A DNA stretch of 64,000 nucleotides. Source: Amyelois transitella (taxonomy: Eukaryota; Arthropoda; Insecta; Lepidoptera; Pyralidae). A model generated the notes under the pieces. That model was not told the DNA's origin, made no database searches, and saw only the letters and a list, made by a program, of their open reading frames with translations. The stretch lies in contig NC_083505.1 of assembly GCF_032362555.1 (NCBI RefSeq), positions 12,916,001 through 12,980,000 on the forward strand, given 5' to 3'. Of the stretch, positions 21,201 through 49,101 are shown in pieces. The position numbers were made by a program, and so were the translations under genes. The first letter of the stretch is position 1; each line of letters begins with the position of its first letter.

Positions 21201-24200
21201 CAACTCGAATTAGTATTTTGAAGGAAATAACTTTTGTTTAGAATTAAATGGTAACAAGATTATGACGCGGGTTTCACTCTCGTAAACATTACAAAAAAAA
21301 ATCCTCTACACCATGCAGATATTGACAAATACATTGTTTTCTGCTACGCATTGACATTCTTATATTTATATATATTTTGTGAGTTATACTTTTCTTTTCC
21401 TGCATACAAACATATAAAAACGTCTATATCCCTTGCGGGGTAGACAGAGTCAACAGTCTTGTAAATACCAATAGGCCATGTTCCTTAATGATAGAATTGT
21501 GATTCAAAGAGTGACAGGTTGCTAGCCCATTCTATTGGTGCCGGGAACCCCACGGCTTTTCCTACATGAAAACTTTAAAACAACCTTAGCTACACACTAA
21601 ATAAAGTATAAATAAGTAAATGTCAATAGACCAGAAACACCTCACCTCTCTACCCTTCAAGTAGTTAAAAATGTCCATGGCATAATGGGAAACTTGGAAT
21701 GGATCGTTCCAGTTCTCCAAGTCGAAGTCCGGGACGCCCGACGGGGGCTTGTGCGGGGTCTCGGTCTCGCTGTCCAGAGATCTGACGGTGTCGTCCAAGT
21801 TAACCTGGTCCAGCTTCTCGCTGATTGTCTTCTCTTCTTTCGTCAGTTCCGATGGGCTTCTGAAAGGGGTAAGGGTATGAGGCAGCTGATTCTGTAGGGG
21901 ATGTTTCAGGTATGGATAATGATATGGGGCAATTAAAACTGCAGTACTATGTGGTGTCGAAACAGATTGTTAAATTTTTTGTCGACCTAGCGAGCTAAAT
22001 GTGTGAGGTCTACCAATCAACTTGGGGCGAAAAGAATTTTTTTGTATGTATGTATGTTTATAACTCGACTAGCTGTGCCCACGACTTCGTGCGCGTGGAA
22101 TAGTTATTTAAGGCATCATTGAAGCCCTCAAGGACGAATAATTTTCCCCGTTTTCTTCACATATTCCATTATTTCTTCGCTCTTACAGTTGCAGCGTGAT
22201 GTTAAATAGCCTAAAGCCTTCCTCGATAAATGGTCTATTCAATTTGAAAAAAAAAATTTCAATTCGAACCAGTAGTTGCTGAGATTAGCGCGTTCAAACA
22301 AACAAACTCTTCAGCTTTATAATATTAGTATAGATAATATTCGAACAGTTTGTCTAATTTTGGTGAAATTTAAAATGTGCGTAGGATTCAAAGTTCGTAG
22401 GGCATCAAAATCTGTTAGCAAATTTTTGAGATATAGTATAATACACAATTTTGTAAAAATTTTAAGTGTTCGCTAGGTAAGCTAAGTTCGCGGCTAATGA
22501 AAATTTTGTGTAAATATGTTTCATTAGTTTTTACACGGGACTTCTTCGCTCCCGTGGGAAATTTCTTGTAGAAAAGTAGCCCATATAATATCCCGAAGGT
22601 TTTTAATTAGTGTAGATGTGGATTTTATGGCTTTCTATTGTGGCTGACGGGCCCGCGAGCTAATAACTTAACTCCAAATCCAATTGACTAGGCCAGCACC
22701 GAGTTAGATATCTTTAGCAGATCATTTTCAACCTATTGGCTTTATTACAGCTTAAATCGTCTCCCTCAGAAGGGTCCCGGAGTCCGCCTTGACCTGACCA
22801 CGACCTCGCCGTGTACGTTACGCATCACTACAGGAAAACCTAATCCAGTTTGGATAAGGCCAAGGGAGGTCGCACACTGGTAAGTCGAGGCGGGACACAC
22901 GTGTAGGCTGAGAGTAGGAGAGGCTGAGAGTCGAGCCGCGACCGTTTATGCTTTCTTCATTTATCATGTACTCACACACATACAATTAATTTATTTAAAT
23001 AGAAGAAGACAATATTGGGTCCTATCATTTTATTTTAAAAAATCTGTTGAACGGTGAACTTTTAGAGCTGTGCAAGAATTAAGGAAATACGCCTGCGCCG
23101 CGCCTCTTCGGTCTGTGGGCTATATCCCTAACTTCATTCGAGACAAAGTAGGGTGGACACGAGCTTATAAACCCCTGATCTGATAGATACCTATAATACC
23201 GATAATTTTTTCGCTTAAACTCCAACCGCAACCATTACAGCTTTTATTTTATACCTACATTGCGATGATAAATCTTGACAATAAGTCAAGATTTATCATC
23301 GCAATGTAGGTAATCTTGACAATAAGTCAAGATTTATCAGCCGCGCGTTAAAGAAAAATTTGCATCGTTATATCAATATGTGCGTAGCGAGCGAATACAG
23401 CGCAAAGCTTTTGTTTGATAAGTCGCGCATCCAATGTGCCAACCTAGGTACTTTTTACGTTTGCTTTGAGTGAACAACCAGACAGACAGACATTTTGATT
23501 TTTATTACATGGGCTTTTCATAAAGTTTTAGGACCGCGCTTGGAGAAAACACGTCATTGTCTATGGTCAGATATCTTATGACAGGGTTAAGCTAAGGTTT
23601 CTAAAATATCTGCATAATCTTAATTTGGTCAATCAGGAAGTGCAGAGATATCATGAGATGAAACTTACATTGGCCCTGATAATATAGGCACAAGCATAAA
23701 TAATGACCAAAATTGGGTCACCTAACGAATTATCAATTTAGTCTCAGTACCAAGGTCAACATTTTACAGCAAAAAACTGGGTCAATTTGGTCTCTGTATA
23801 AAAGTCACATCTTTTTCATTGCATGTTTTAAAAGAAGAATGAAAAGAGCATGATGGACATATTAATGACTGTAATGTAACAGAGATTTTGACTGTAATGT
23901 AACAGAGATTTTGACTATCAATGTATGAATTATTATTTCATAATCTTATATCTACACTAATATTATAAAGAGGAAAACTTTGTTTGTTTGGTTGTAATGA
24001 ATAGGATCAAAAACTATTGGACCGATTTTAAAAATTCTTTCACCATTCGAAAGCTACATTATCCACGATTAACATAGACTATATTTTATTTTAGAAAAAA
24101 ACAACCAAAAAGTTACTTATTTTGCGTACGCTGCCTAAACTACAAAAGATAGAACCATAAAATGTTTTCATTAACTGTAGATTTTATAAATATCTACAAA

Positions 24201-25947
24201 AAAGTCCGCGACACACTATACCTATCTATGTCGAGTGAGGCACAACAACCACATTTTTATTTAAAAATCTTGAATTTTTTTTGGTCTACATTTAAACGCG
24301 GTTTTTTTACTCATGCTATTTATCCTTATCAAAATAAATAATTTCATCAATAAGTACAGTTTATGTAGATAATATTTGGTCTTTGAATGATTAAAATTGG
24401 ACGTTTGGTTTTGAAGTTGTGGTGAAATTAAAATATTACGATTTCTGCTGCACGGCCCGGGACTGCAGGCAGAAGTGACACTTTTGCCGGGAGCAAGACT
24501 TAGTTAGCTGCTTTGCGGGCGGTCCTTTAGTTAGTTCTAATAGAGATATATTTAGTATTGGCTGTGCATCCGTGCGAATCCGGGGCGGGTCGCTAGTATT
24601 TTATAAGATATTAGTTACCATGAGTTGACTGACTTACCTATTTACTTCAAGACAAAAAATAATAGTGTAAAAATGACGAGAAAATCATTAAAACACTAAG
24701 TGTGGCTCTCTCTGTATCAGACTTAGCCTTCAAGAATTACTGAGGATGAAAATGGGAATTATAACTTCATACCTACTGCAAATATTTTACATCAATTAAA
24801 AGTTTACCAATATGAACATTCATAGAAATGAAATAGAGGATGCATAATTTTTAAAAATTCTTACCAAGTGAAGTCATGCAAATATAATAGTATAGATAAG
24901 GAACTAATTAATTATTTTCAATTATAAGTGTCTATTGAAGAACTCTACAAGAAAACAGATAGTTTATTTTTAATTGACAACAAAAACAATTTTTTTTTTA
25001 ACAACCAAAAAAAAATTGATTTTATCAATAAATCAAAATAAAGGCTAGAAACTTCTTTTTTAGATAATGTACTGGAAACCTGTTACTATTTTTTTAATCT
25101 TTATCAGCCAAATGATGCCTTTCAGCTTTTGTCTACAATCAGAGACAAATGATTATTAGGGCCATCAGGAAGTTTTGGTTCTTGTGTTGCTAATTTAATA
25201 ATGGCTTCCCTACATATATATATATGAACAAAGGGTGAGACTCACATGTTCTCCAATGCGGTCACATAAAGCGAGGGCTCCCCAGAACTCCTGCCAGATT
25301 TGACAGAGCTCTGGCTCTGGTTCTGATTCTCCTTGCCAACTTTGTCCTTCCTCTCAATGTTCTTCAGAATGCCGTTCTGAGCTCTGGTGGCTACCGGTTT
25401 GGGAGGATCCTTGGCGAAATGCTTCTGTACAGACTCCAATGCATTTGAGGCAACTCTTTGAAGCTGCTTAGCTTTGGAAGGTTTGCCATTCAACAATGTA
25501 GTTTGTGGTTTGACAGTCTACAAAAAATGATAAAAGTATTACTGAACACTGTAGCCAAAAACCCCTATTTTGTAGAGGTTAATAAAACTTGTAAAATTAT
25601 GTCTTAATTCAGCATGCTTGGTAATATTAGGTTACCCTCAATTTTTTAAGGTTATTTACCTTAACTATAGGGAGGATTTTACTCTCCACTGTCACTTTCT
25701 TGGCGGGCAGGGCTTTGTCAGTGCATGATTTATTGTAAGCGTTGGTGATGTCTCCAAATGCCGCCCTTTTCGCCGTCGCATCTTTCAGAGGGCTGTCAGC
25801 TTTCCTCTTGTTTGGAAGTTTTAAACTGTCCTTGTGTGTCTTCAGAGAAGCCAACTGTTTGCTTCTCGTCGTTATGCCATGGGTCAAAATACCGTTCAAG
25901 TTCTCATTGGCGCCGATTGGCTTCGTCGCCAACCTTGGTGGCGCCAT
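18291..25947 (-). CDS. CycB3: G2/mitotic cyclin B3
   Basis: Seven coding exons on the complement: 25660-25947, 25246-25517, 21646-21859, 20847-21101, 19832-19987, 18828-19002, 18291-18454. All have GT-AG ends and matching phases (0,2,0,0,0,1) and give 507 residues. N-terminal destruction box RAAFGDITN (61-69) has Phe in place of Leu, the B3-type form, and a KEN box lies at about 158-160 (VGKENQNQ). Cyclin box motifs: MRALLVDWMVEVQESFELNH (277-296), LQLLGASALFIASKFD, then RIPPLVDDFLYICDGAYT, PLSYRFLRRYARCARVSMPT, and near the C-terminus IRNKYSH-like VRNKYSHSIFFEVAKVPL. These match cyclin B3 rather than B1/B2. Family knowledge: B3 partners CDK1 in the nucleus and is degraded by APC/C at anaphase. 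A short polar insertion (SSKTQPRHEH) interrupts the first cyclin fold before LTKEELQLLG. Convergent with PABIR, divergent from PEX1. A 5' UTR intron ends at about 25960, 13 bases upstream of the ATG. Confidence 0.92.
18654..18783 (+). repeat. A-family SINE, 3' half
   Basis: acaaatttgggattctttt ... ctgtctaccccagaagagat; 45 bases downstream of a cyclin B3 exon. Confidence 0.8.
19291..19486 (-). repeat. A-family SINE, partial
   Basis: gtctatttcccttgcggggt ... cgacatccatggaaaagata, in a cyclin B3 intron. Confidence 0.85.
19568..19745 (-). repeat. B-family LINE 3' end
   Basis: Tail (acat)n at 19568. The complement encodes …VKSTRNRRACMKRVMNVDEA and GKWKEVVSAYPSGKEA with a stop. Possible short target duplication tattattta on both sides. 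Confidence 0.88.
20017..20220 (-). repeat. B-family LINE 3' end with target duplication
   Basis: Flanked by a 13-bp direct repeat attttgagatgat (20004-20016 and 20221-20233), marking it as a separate 5'-truncated insertion. It begins 30 bases upstream of the cyclin B3 exon 5 acceptor (exon start 19987 on the complement). Confidence 0.9.
20343..20546 (-). repeat. A-family SINE, 5'-truncated
   Basis: cagatagtcacgtctatatc ... cgacatccatgggaaggag. Confidence 0.85.
21403..21556 (-). repeat. A-family SINE with internal deletion
   Basis: Tail end present (aaaacgtctatatcccttgc), middle lost after gctagcccat, then jumps to ctattggtgccgggaacccc. Confidence 0.82.
22070..22336 (-). mobile_element. F-family Helitron-like element
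   Basis: On the plus strand A|ctagctgtgcccacgactt ... ataatattagtataga|T; both ends and the A/T flanks are present. Confidence 0.68.
23252..23336. repeat. Perfect 28-bp inverted repeat followed by a partial second hairpin
   Basis: Arms 23252-23279 and 23285-23312, loop aataa; the inner part (atcttgacaataagtcaaga) is then repeated at 23313-23333. In a cyclin B3 intron. Confidence 0.92.
23951..24596 (+). mobile_element. G-family Helitron-like element
   Basis: Starts tctacactaatattataaag after A, ends gcgggtcgctag before T, with a short GC-rich hairpin (ccgtgcgaatccgg) about 13 bases before the end. Same family as 30663-31356, opposite orientation. Confidence 0.7.
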
Positions 25948-26867
25948 TACGTTATGAACTGAAATAATTTTCAAATAATCACGTGTACAATTGAATGCTC
26001 GAAACTTACTCACTCTGCTGATATGCTTTATTTGTTAATAAATTGTATCAAGTTTAAATAAAGGTAAACAACGATTCAAACATAACACTTCTAACGTCCA
26101 AAAATGGAGGCAAAACAAGCGAACATCAAGCGGGCGTCAAACATTGTTCTAACAACCACGAGTACTTACGTTCTTTTAACGGCAATGGCCGTTTTTGCAT
26201 TGATATAAGTTAACCTTTGAGTTGCACAGCCCGTATAAATACAAAATAAATGTAAATGTTTTCTCAAAATGAAGCAATTTTATAATTTGGGTCGACACCA
26301 CACAGATGAATGGTTCTCAAAAACCGTTGCTAAGCTGCGTGTTGGTATTGGTCTTTGATGGCCCAATGGGAAAAGAGAATCATTTGAAATCATTTTGACG
26401 CAAAAAAATTTAGTACCAGTATAATACTTTAATATTTTTATTAATTCATTTATCCCAGTGAATTTATACGAAAACTATTCAGCCCGATATTTGTATTTAA
26501 ATCATAAATTATGAGATATCTAATGTCAATTTAGAAACTAGAAATGGCTTCACACAATTCAGGTATGAAGCCAATTCCATTGCTGCATGCATAAAACGAA
26601 GTGTAGTCAGATTTTTTTTCTAAATATTTTTTGAAACTTTCAAGTTGACATTGACGAAGACAATCTTTAACGTTGACTTGACAGTGATTTTTATCAAATT
26701 CTTGTTGTTTATATATTACAATCGTAGAAATATGTATTATTTACATTTTAATTAATGTTGTAAACCTTCTATTATAACTGTTAATGTAATGCTAACATTT
26801 TACTTAAGTTGTAAAAACATTATCGCTTTTTAATTTTTATCAAAGTTGTTTTCATAGCTTTTATAGC
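25948..26867. promoter_or_regulatory. Divergent promoter region between cyclin B3 and PEX1
   Basis: The two start codons point away from each other across about 920 bp. On the cyclin B3 side the complement has an acceptor (ttatttcag) ending at about 25960, and candidate 5' UTR donors GTAAGT at about 26164-26169 and GTGAGTAAGT near 26004. At 26131-26143 the complement reads roughly GTTTGACGCCCG, which resembles an E2F/CHR-type cell-cycle element. No TATA box is evident. No repeat is recognised here. Core promoter positions are inferred. Confidence 0.4.
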
Positions 26868-43711
<16,844 letters not shown>

Positions 43712-44023
43712 GTAACATACATACATACATACTAGGGGTAGTAGGCAGAGACTACCTCTTTCCACTTGCCACGATCTCTGCACACTTCCTTCGCTTCATC
43801 CACATTCATAACTCTCTTCATGCAAGCTCGGCGGTTTCGGGTACTTTTGACCTAACCCTTTACCAGGACGTCCTTAATTTGATCAAGATACGATCGTCTA
43901 GGTCTTTCCACTCCGACCTTTCCCTCCACACTTTCCTTGTTTATCTGCTTAGTCAACCTGCTTTCATTCATCCTCTCCACATGACCGAACCATCACTTTT
44001 GGTTAGCGGCTATCGGCTACTTA
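43712..44023 (-). repeat. B-family LINE 3' end, longest copy, broken by the mariner
   Basis: Tail acatacatacatacat; the complement reads further into the reverse-transcriptase ORF end (FGHVERMNESRLTKQIN, then ERPRRSYLDQIKDVLVKG) before VMNVDEAKEV. This identifies family B as a LINE. Confidence 0.9.
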
Positions 44024-44025
44024 TA

Positions 44026-45346
44026 CTACTCTGTCAAGAAAGTAGCAGGAAAAGATCAATAATACACAAACTGTTTGTTATTCATCCAAATTTATTTTAT
44101 CACCTTCAAAATATGCTCCTTTAGAAACGATACACTTACGCCAACGAATAATCCAATCATCAAAACATTTTTTAAACGCTGTTTCCGGAATTGAGGTCAG
44201 TTCTCGCCGCGAATTCTCTTTTATGTCTTCTACCGATTGAAAACGGGTGCCACGAAGTGGTAATTTGAGTTTAGGAAAAATAAAAAAGTCGGCTGGAGCC
44301 ATATCTGGTGAATATGGTGGTTGCTCGATGGTATTTGTTGAGTGTTTGGTTAAAAATTCGTTCACAATGATGGCCTTGTGCGAAGGTGCATTATCATGGT
44401 GCAAAATCCAGGAATTTTCTTTCCACAAATCTGGCCTTTTTCGTCGGATTTGCTCTCTTAAACGCCCCATAACACTCAAATAATATTCCTTATTTACCGT
44501 TTGACCTTCCGGCAAGAATTCCGAGTGCACAACACCGCGATAGTCAAAGAAAACAGTCAACATGACTTTGACTTTTGAACGACTTTGGCGTGGTTTTTTC
44601 GGTTTCGGTTCAGTTGGAAGGCGCCACTCCGAAGCTTGTTGACTAGTTTGCATGTCAAACTCGTAAACCCACGTCTCGTCACCAGTAACAATGCGTTTCA
44701 TGAATGTTGGGTCGGAATTGACTCGTTCTAGCATGTCCTCAGCGACTCTCATGCGATTGAGTTTTTGAAAAAAATTCAGGTCTTTTGGGACTAGCCGAGC
44801 GGCAACATGTTTCATACCCAAATTATTAGTTAAAATGGTACGGATCGACTCGTGAGATACAGAAAGTTCGGTGGCTATCTCTCTCAAAGTTGAATGAGGA
44901 TTTTCAGTCACTATTTCCTTCACTTTTGCGATGTTAACTTCAGTTGCAGACGTTGATGGCCTACCAGAGCGAGGCAAATCTTCCATCACATCTCGACCGC
45001 TTTTGAACGCTTTGTACCATTCATAAGCACGAGTTTTTGATAAAGTCGATTCACCGTAAGCCTTCTGTAACATTTTCAGTGACTCCGAACACGATATTCC
45101 ATTGGCAATGCAAAATTTAAGACAAACTCTTTGTTCGATGTTTTTATCCATTATGAAATTAGCAATACACACTAGATATGATATAACTAAAAATAGCACT
45201 GTATTTAATGTAAACAACAGATGCAACTCAAACTCCGCGCCAAAATGGAAAACAGTTGTGCCAATCTAACAACAACAAAAAAAACAAAAATTTGAATTTG
45301 GAACCATAAATAAATAATCCATTCCCGATACTTTTCTGACTGAATG
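44026..45346 (-). mobile_element. mariner transposon
   Basis: About 1.3 kb, flanked by TA dinucleotides (44024-44025 and 45347-45348). Imperfect terminal inverted repeats: left end has CTGTCAAGAAAGTAGCAGG, and the complement of the right end has CAGTCAGAAAAGTATCGGG. It carries one transposase ORF. It is inserted at the broken end of a B-family LINE fragment (43712-44023). Confidence 0.88.
44078..45151 (-). CDS. mariner transposase (DD34D)
   Basis: Open for 357 residues from MDKNIEQRVCLKFC, the likely start; the frame stays open 25 codons further upstream to another Met at 45226, which is unlike mariner proteins. The N-terminal half holds the paired helix-turn-helix DNA-binding domain (SLKMLQKAYGESTLSKTRAYEWYKAFKSG, then PRSGRPSTS linker, then STLREIATELSVSHESIRTIL). 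Catalytic Asp residues are in TGDETWVYEF, HHDNAPSH and YSPDMAPADFF; spacing from the second to the third is 34, the mariner signature. No stop or frameshift. Length is normal for the family (about 345-360). It cuts and pastes at TA sites in the nucleus. It may be active; the terminal repeats are not perfect. Confidence 0.93.
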   Translation of the reverse strand: MDKNIEQRVCLKFCIANGISCSESLKMLQKAYGESTLSKTRAYEWYKAFKSGRDVMEDLPRSGRPSTSATEVNIAKVKEIVTENPHSTLREIATELSVSHESIRTILTNNLGMKHVAARLVPKDLNFFQKLNRMRVAEDMLERVNSDPTFMKRIVTGDETWVYEFDMQTSQQASEWRLPTEPKPKKPRQSRSKVKVMLTVFFDYRGVVHSEFLPEGQTVNKEYYLSVMGRLREQIRRKRPDLWKENSWILHHDNAPSHKAIIVNEFLTKHSTNTIEQPPYSPDMAPADFFIFPKLKLPLRGTRFQSVEDIKENSRRELTSIPETAFKKCFDDWIIRWRKCIVSKGAYFEGDKINLDE

Positions 45347-45348
45347 TA

Positions 45349-45560
45349 TTACAAATGTGAAATTAACTAAGTCTGTGTGTCTGTTACGCTTTCACGCCTA
45401 AACAACTAAACCGATTTTTGATGAAATTTGGTACAGGGATAGAGTTGACCCTGAGGAAGAACAACACTACTTTTTATTGCGAAAAAAGAAACCACGCGGG
45501 ATTAGTTTATTAATTTTGGGAGGGAACACTTATTATTACGATCGTACCGTTAACTATAGG
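45349..45560 (+). repeat. Interspersed repeat, unclassified
   Basis: gtctgttacgctttcacgcc, aactaaaccgatttttgatg, aaatttggtacagggataga; the wording is common in lepidopteran DNA. Confidence 0.5.
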
Positions 45561-46032
45561 TAAAATTTCTCCAATGTTTTGCTTTTGTGAACTAATAAAA
45601 CTTTCGTTAATGTTATGTTTATTGTCAAAACCATTCATTAGTGTAACTGTACACTTGTCATTCGCCTTTTCCACTCATAACATAACCCTTCTAAGCAGTA
45701 CACTCGGATAAACACATAAACAAGCGGGCTGATAAACACATAAACAAGCTGAATATCTTTGTCAATACCAACACAGAGAGACATGAATACGTTTCGTCGC
45801 AAAACCACGCATCGCATAAATTTAGCATAGGCCCCCCGCAATCAAAATTTGATGGTAACCAAGTTACAGCCGACGCCTCGAGGCGGGCTCTGCATAAACT
45901 AATCAGATTGGTGTTTCGGCATAAGGAAACACACGTTTTAAATATTCAAAACGTACGTCTTTAACCCTTAATGTGTGTGCAGAGTCTTCGATTTGAACAA
46001 TTGTAGGTCGCGGGCACGACACAAGCATACAC

Positions 46033-46285
46033 TATACATATGGTCACGTCTATATCCCTTGCGGGGAAGACAGAGCCAACAGTCTTGAAAAGACTGAATG
46101 GCCACGTTCAGCTATTTGGATTAATTATAGAATCGAGATTCAAATAGTGACAGGTTGCTAGCGCATCGGCTAAAAAAGAATCCCAAGTTTGTAGGCCTAT
46201 CTCTTAGTCGCCTTTTACGACATCCATGGGAAAGAGTTAGAGCGGTCCTATTCTTTTTTTTTATTGGTGCAGGGATCCACACACA
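46033..46285 (-). repeat. A-family SINE, full length
   Basis: tatacatatggtcacgtcta ... attggtgcagggatccacac. Confidence 0.88.
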
Positions 46286-46439
46286 ACGGCACAAGCATAC
46301 AATATCGGTAGTTCTTTAAATGAAGAATGCCTCTTTCTTCTAAAGAGTAAAGCTGAATGCCAAGCCTTTTTATATCGTTCGTGTTATAGGCCCTACTTAT
46401 ACCTTGAACACCAATTTTGATTCCACAATTCTTTTTTTC

Positions 46440-46600
46440 TAAGGTATTTTTTAGATCTCAAAGACGGTCTAGGAAACGACAGATTGATCGCCTACGACAC
46501 TAGGACTTTGAAAAGCTAGGCTAGAAAATATCTAGTCTCAGAGAGGCCAAAGAAAGAGAAAAATGGAAGAGAATCGCGAAGAAGAATTATAGGAATTTAA
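46440..46600 (+). repeat. Possible LINE C-terminal remnant
   Basis: Frame reads SLREAKEREKWKRIAKKNYR after broken RPR/KRQIDRL-like sequence; a decayed reverse-transcriptase end of a third type. Confidence 0.4.
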
Positions 46601-47389
46601 AAGTAAGAAGTTGTGTTATTTTCAGGTATATAATTTGAATGAGCATTATTTTTATTATGTTTATACAGAGGTCAGTATATATATATTTAAATATATATTC
46701 CCAATAACGGATTTCGAATAGGTGTAGGTTAACAAAATAACGATGTTTAATAACAACATCTTAATAACGCGAAACAGCAATAATACCCAGTCATCTACCG
46801 GAATAAGCTAGCCCTCATTACGCGGATCGCGTCGCTTATAACTGGAAAACATCGTATCGGAGCAGATATAAGATAATGCTCGCGTACACTCCTAATAACA
46901 TTTGCATATCTTAATGCGAGGCGCCGCCGGCAAGTGGTACAAACCAATACACAGAAACTGTTACGATTCGGGAGCTAAAAAACTTTTTGGAGGTAGCAAA
47001 CCTTAACTAGAACTTTTGCACACTCTACTGAGTACTTACACAAACCAAAGAGAAAGAAAATACATTTTTTTATACCACAATCTCTTTCGCTTCATCATTT
47101 TTGTCGCGAAACATAAAGTGTTTCGAAATAAAGCAAAACAATAAATTTATTCGATAGATAAACTTTAACACCTGTGGCATGTTCCTGGGACTTTATTAAA
47201 GGACCACTCCGACTCTCTTGTACCCTAATGTCGTAAAAGAATATTAGTACTTTTTTCCAATGATTCGTACCTATACCATGTAAAACCCTTTACCTTCTAC
47301 GACACGTGAGTGACCGACCTTCTCTGATCTTTGCGTACGAAGGAACATTTTCCGACTTTTCATTTTATAATTAAGAACATAATAATAAT

Positions 47390-47640
47390 GCCGTGTGGTT
47401 CCCGGCACCAATAGAAAAAAGAATAGGACCACTCCATCTCTTTCCCATGGATATCGCGACTAAGGGGTAGGCTTATAAACTTGGGATTCTTCTTTTAGGC
47501 GATGGGCTAGCAACCTGTCACTATTTGAATCTCAATTCTATCTTAAAGCCAAACAGCTGAACGTGGCCATTCAGTCTTTTCAAGACTGTTGGCTCTGTCT
47601 ACCCTGCAAGGGATATGGACGTGACCATATGTATGTATGT
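47390..47640 (+). repeat. A-family SINE, full length
   Basis: gccgtgtggttcccggcacc ... ggatatggacgtgaccatat plus TATG tail. Confidence 0.9.
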
Positions 47641-47967
47641 AATTAAGAACATAATGATAATGTTAACTTTTGTTGACTCCATTCGACTGCGACCTCCTTG
47701 ACTCCGATAGTCGCTTACGGCGTTCAATAAACAACGCGAACAAACAAAGAGGCGATGCCAAGGAATTGTAATTGTGGATTAATAATAATGGATGCTTAAT
47801 TGTTAAAATATGCAAATGGCGGCGATGTGGCGTTCAGCGGATCTGCCGCACGCAGATTGATTGTTGATACGAGAACGTATCAGCGGAAATTAAAGCGAAA
47901 TATCTACGTAAATTAGTTATTTTGTATGTATTTAGATTAATGTTTGGTTTAGTGGAAACTCTCTCTT

Positions 47968-48230
47968 CGAATAGAATAGATTTATTTTCAAAATTGGATA
48001 CAATGTATCACTCATTGACGTCACATCACTTAAAAATCTAATTATAACTACTACCGCTTCCAAAGCGCATGTGCAGAAGAAGCGGCGGAACAAACTACAC
48101 TGCAGCATTTTCATCGGACGTCAATTTACAAATATCGATCTCTTAAATCTTAATCGTGGACGAATGCACATTGTCTACATTAAAAAACATGAATGAATGT
48201 AGAACTAATTATTTCAATACGATTTTGAAA
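47968..48230 (+). repeat. D-family repeat, long copy
   Basis: Full ~260 bp from atagatttattttcaaaatt to gtagaactaattatttcaat; close to the 63333 copy. Confidence 0.85.
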
Positions 48231-48522
48231 GTAGTTGACAAATCTTTTGGAACCTAGTTAGGTAGAGGTACCACTTAGGTAAAATTTAAACAACCAATAC
48301 CTAAACGTTTTAACTGAGAGGGATGCTATGCCGTCCTGTACTGAATTTTTTATAACCTTATCATACTTGTTTTAATGGAAGCGAAGTTCTGACGGCTGGA
48401 CCGCTACAAAAGAAACATTTTCCGTCTGGCTAAATGTACCTGTTGTACTTCACTCATGGTGTCTATGACTAAAAGAATTTCTGTTGTATTTAGTGCAATT
48501 GATGAACACATACACCTTAATG

Positions 48523-48738
48523 TCGAGTGGTTCCCGGCGCTTTAGAATAGTGCCACTCCGTATATTTCCAATGGATGTCGTAAACGACTGAGGAAAAAGC
48601 TTATTAACTTGGGATTCTCGGGACTAGCAAACTGTCACTATTTGAATCTTTAGCTATACAGTTAAACGTGGCCTTTCAGTCCTTTCAAGACTATTGCTCT
48701 GTCTACCCCTCAACGGATAAAGACGTGACTATATTTAT
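48523..48738 (+). repeat. A-family SINE, diverged
   Basis: gtcgagtggttcccggcgct ... ggataaagacgtgactat. Confidence 0.85.
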
Positions 48739-49017
48739 GTACGTATCTATACACATAAATCTGAATAAACGAATCTTCTTACAAAACATACTTTTCTTGA
48801 ATGCCTTTTGAAGTTACGGAGTTATGAATGACAACTCTACCTACGTGTAGGTACCCGGTACCCAAATAAAATAGTGAGAGCATATTCAATACCCCATTGT
48901 GTTGTCATATAATAGGGGTTGCATGCGTTTTCAGCCATTTTTGAATTTCACGTGGAGCTTGCGAGCCCTGACATCGTCTTTGTTATCGGAGGTGAATGCT
49001 GTCCTTTGATGCAGGGG

Positions 49018-49101
49018 CGTAGCTAGGACGGGGACTCCGTACCTAGGGTGGGATATCGTGTTATCACAAGGTACGGATTCCCCGTCCTAGCAAAATGAGA
49101 A
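49018..49101. repeat. Short inverted repeat, transposon-end-like
   Basis: gctaggacggggactccgta (49019-49041 region) and its near-complement tacggattccccgtcctagc (49082-49100) with one mismatch; preceded by caggggcgta, typical of DNA-transposon ends. Confidence 0.6.
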
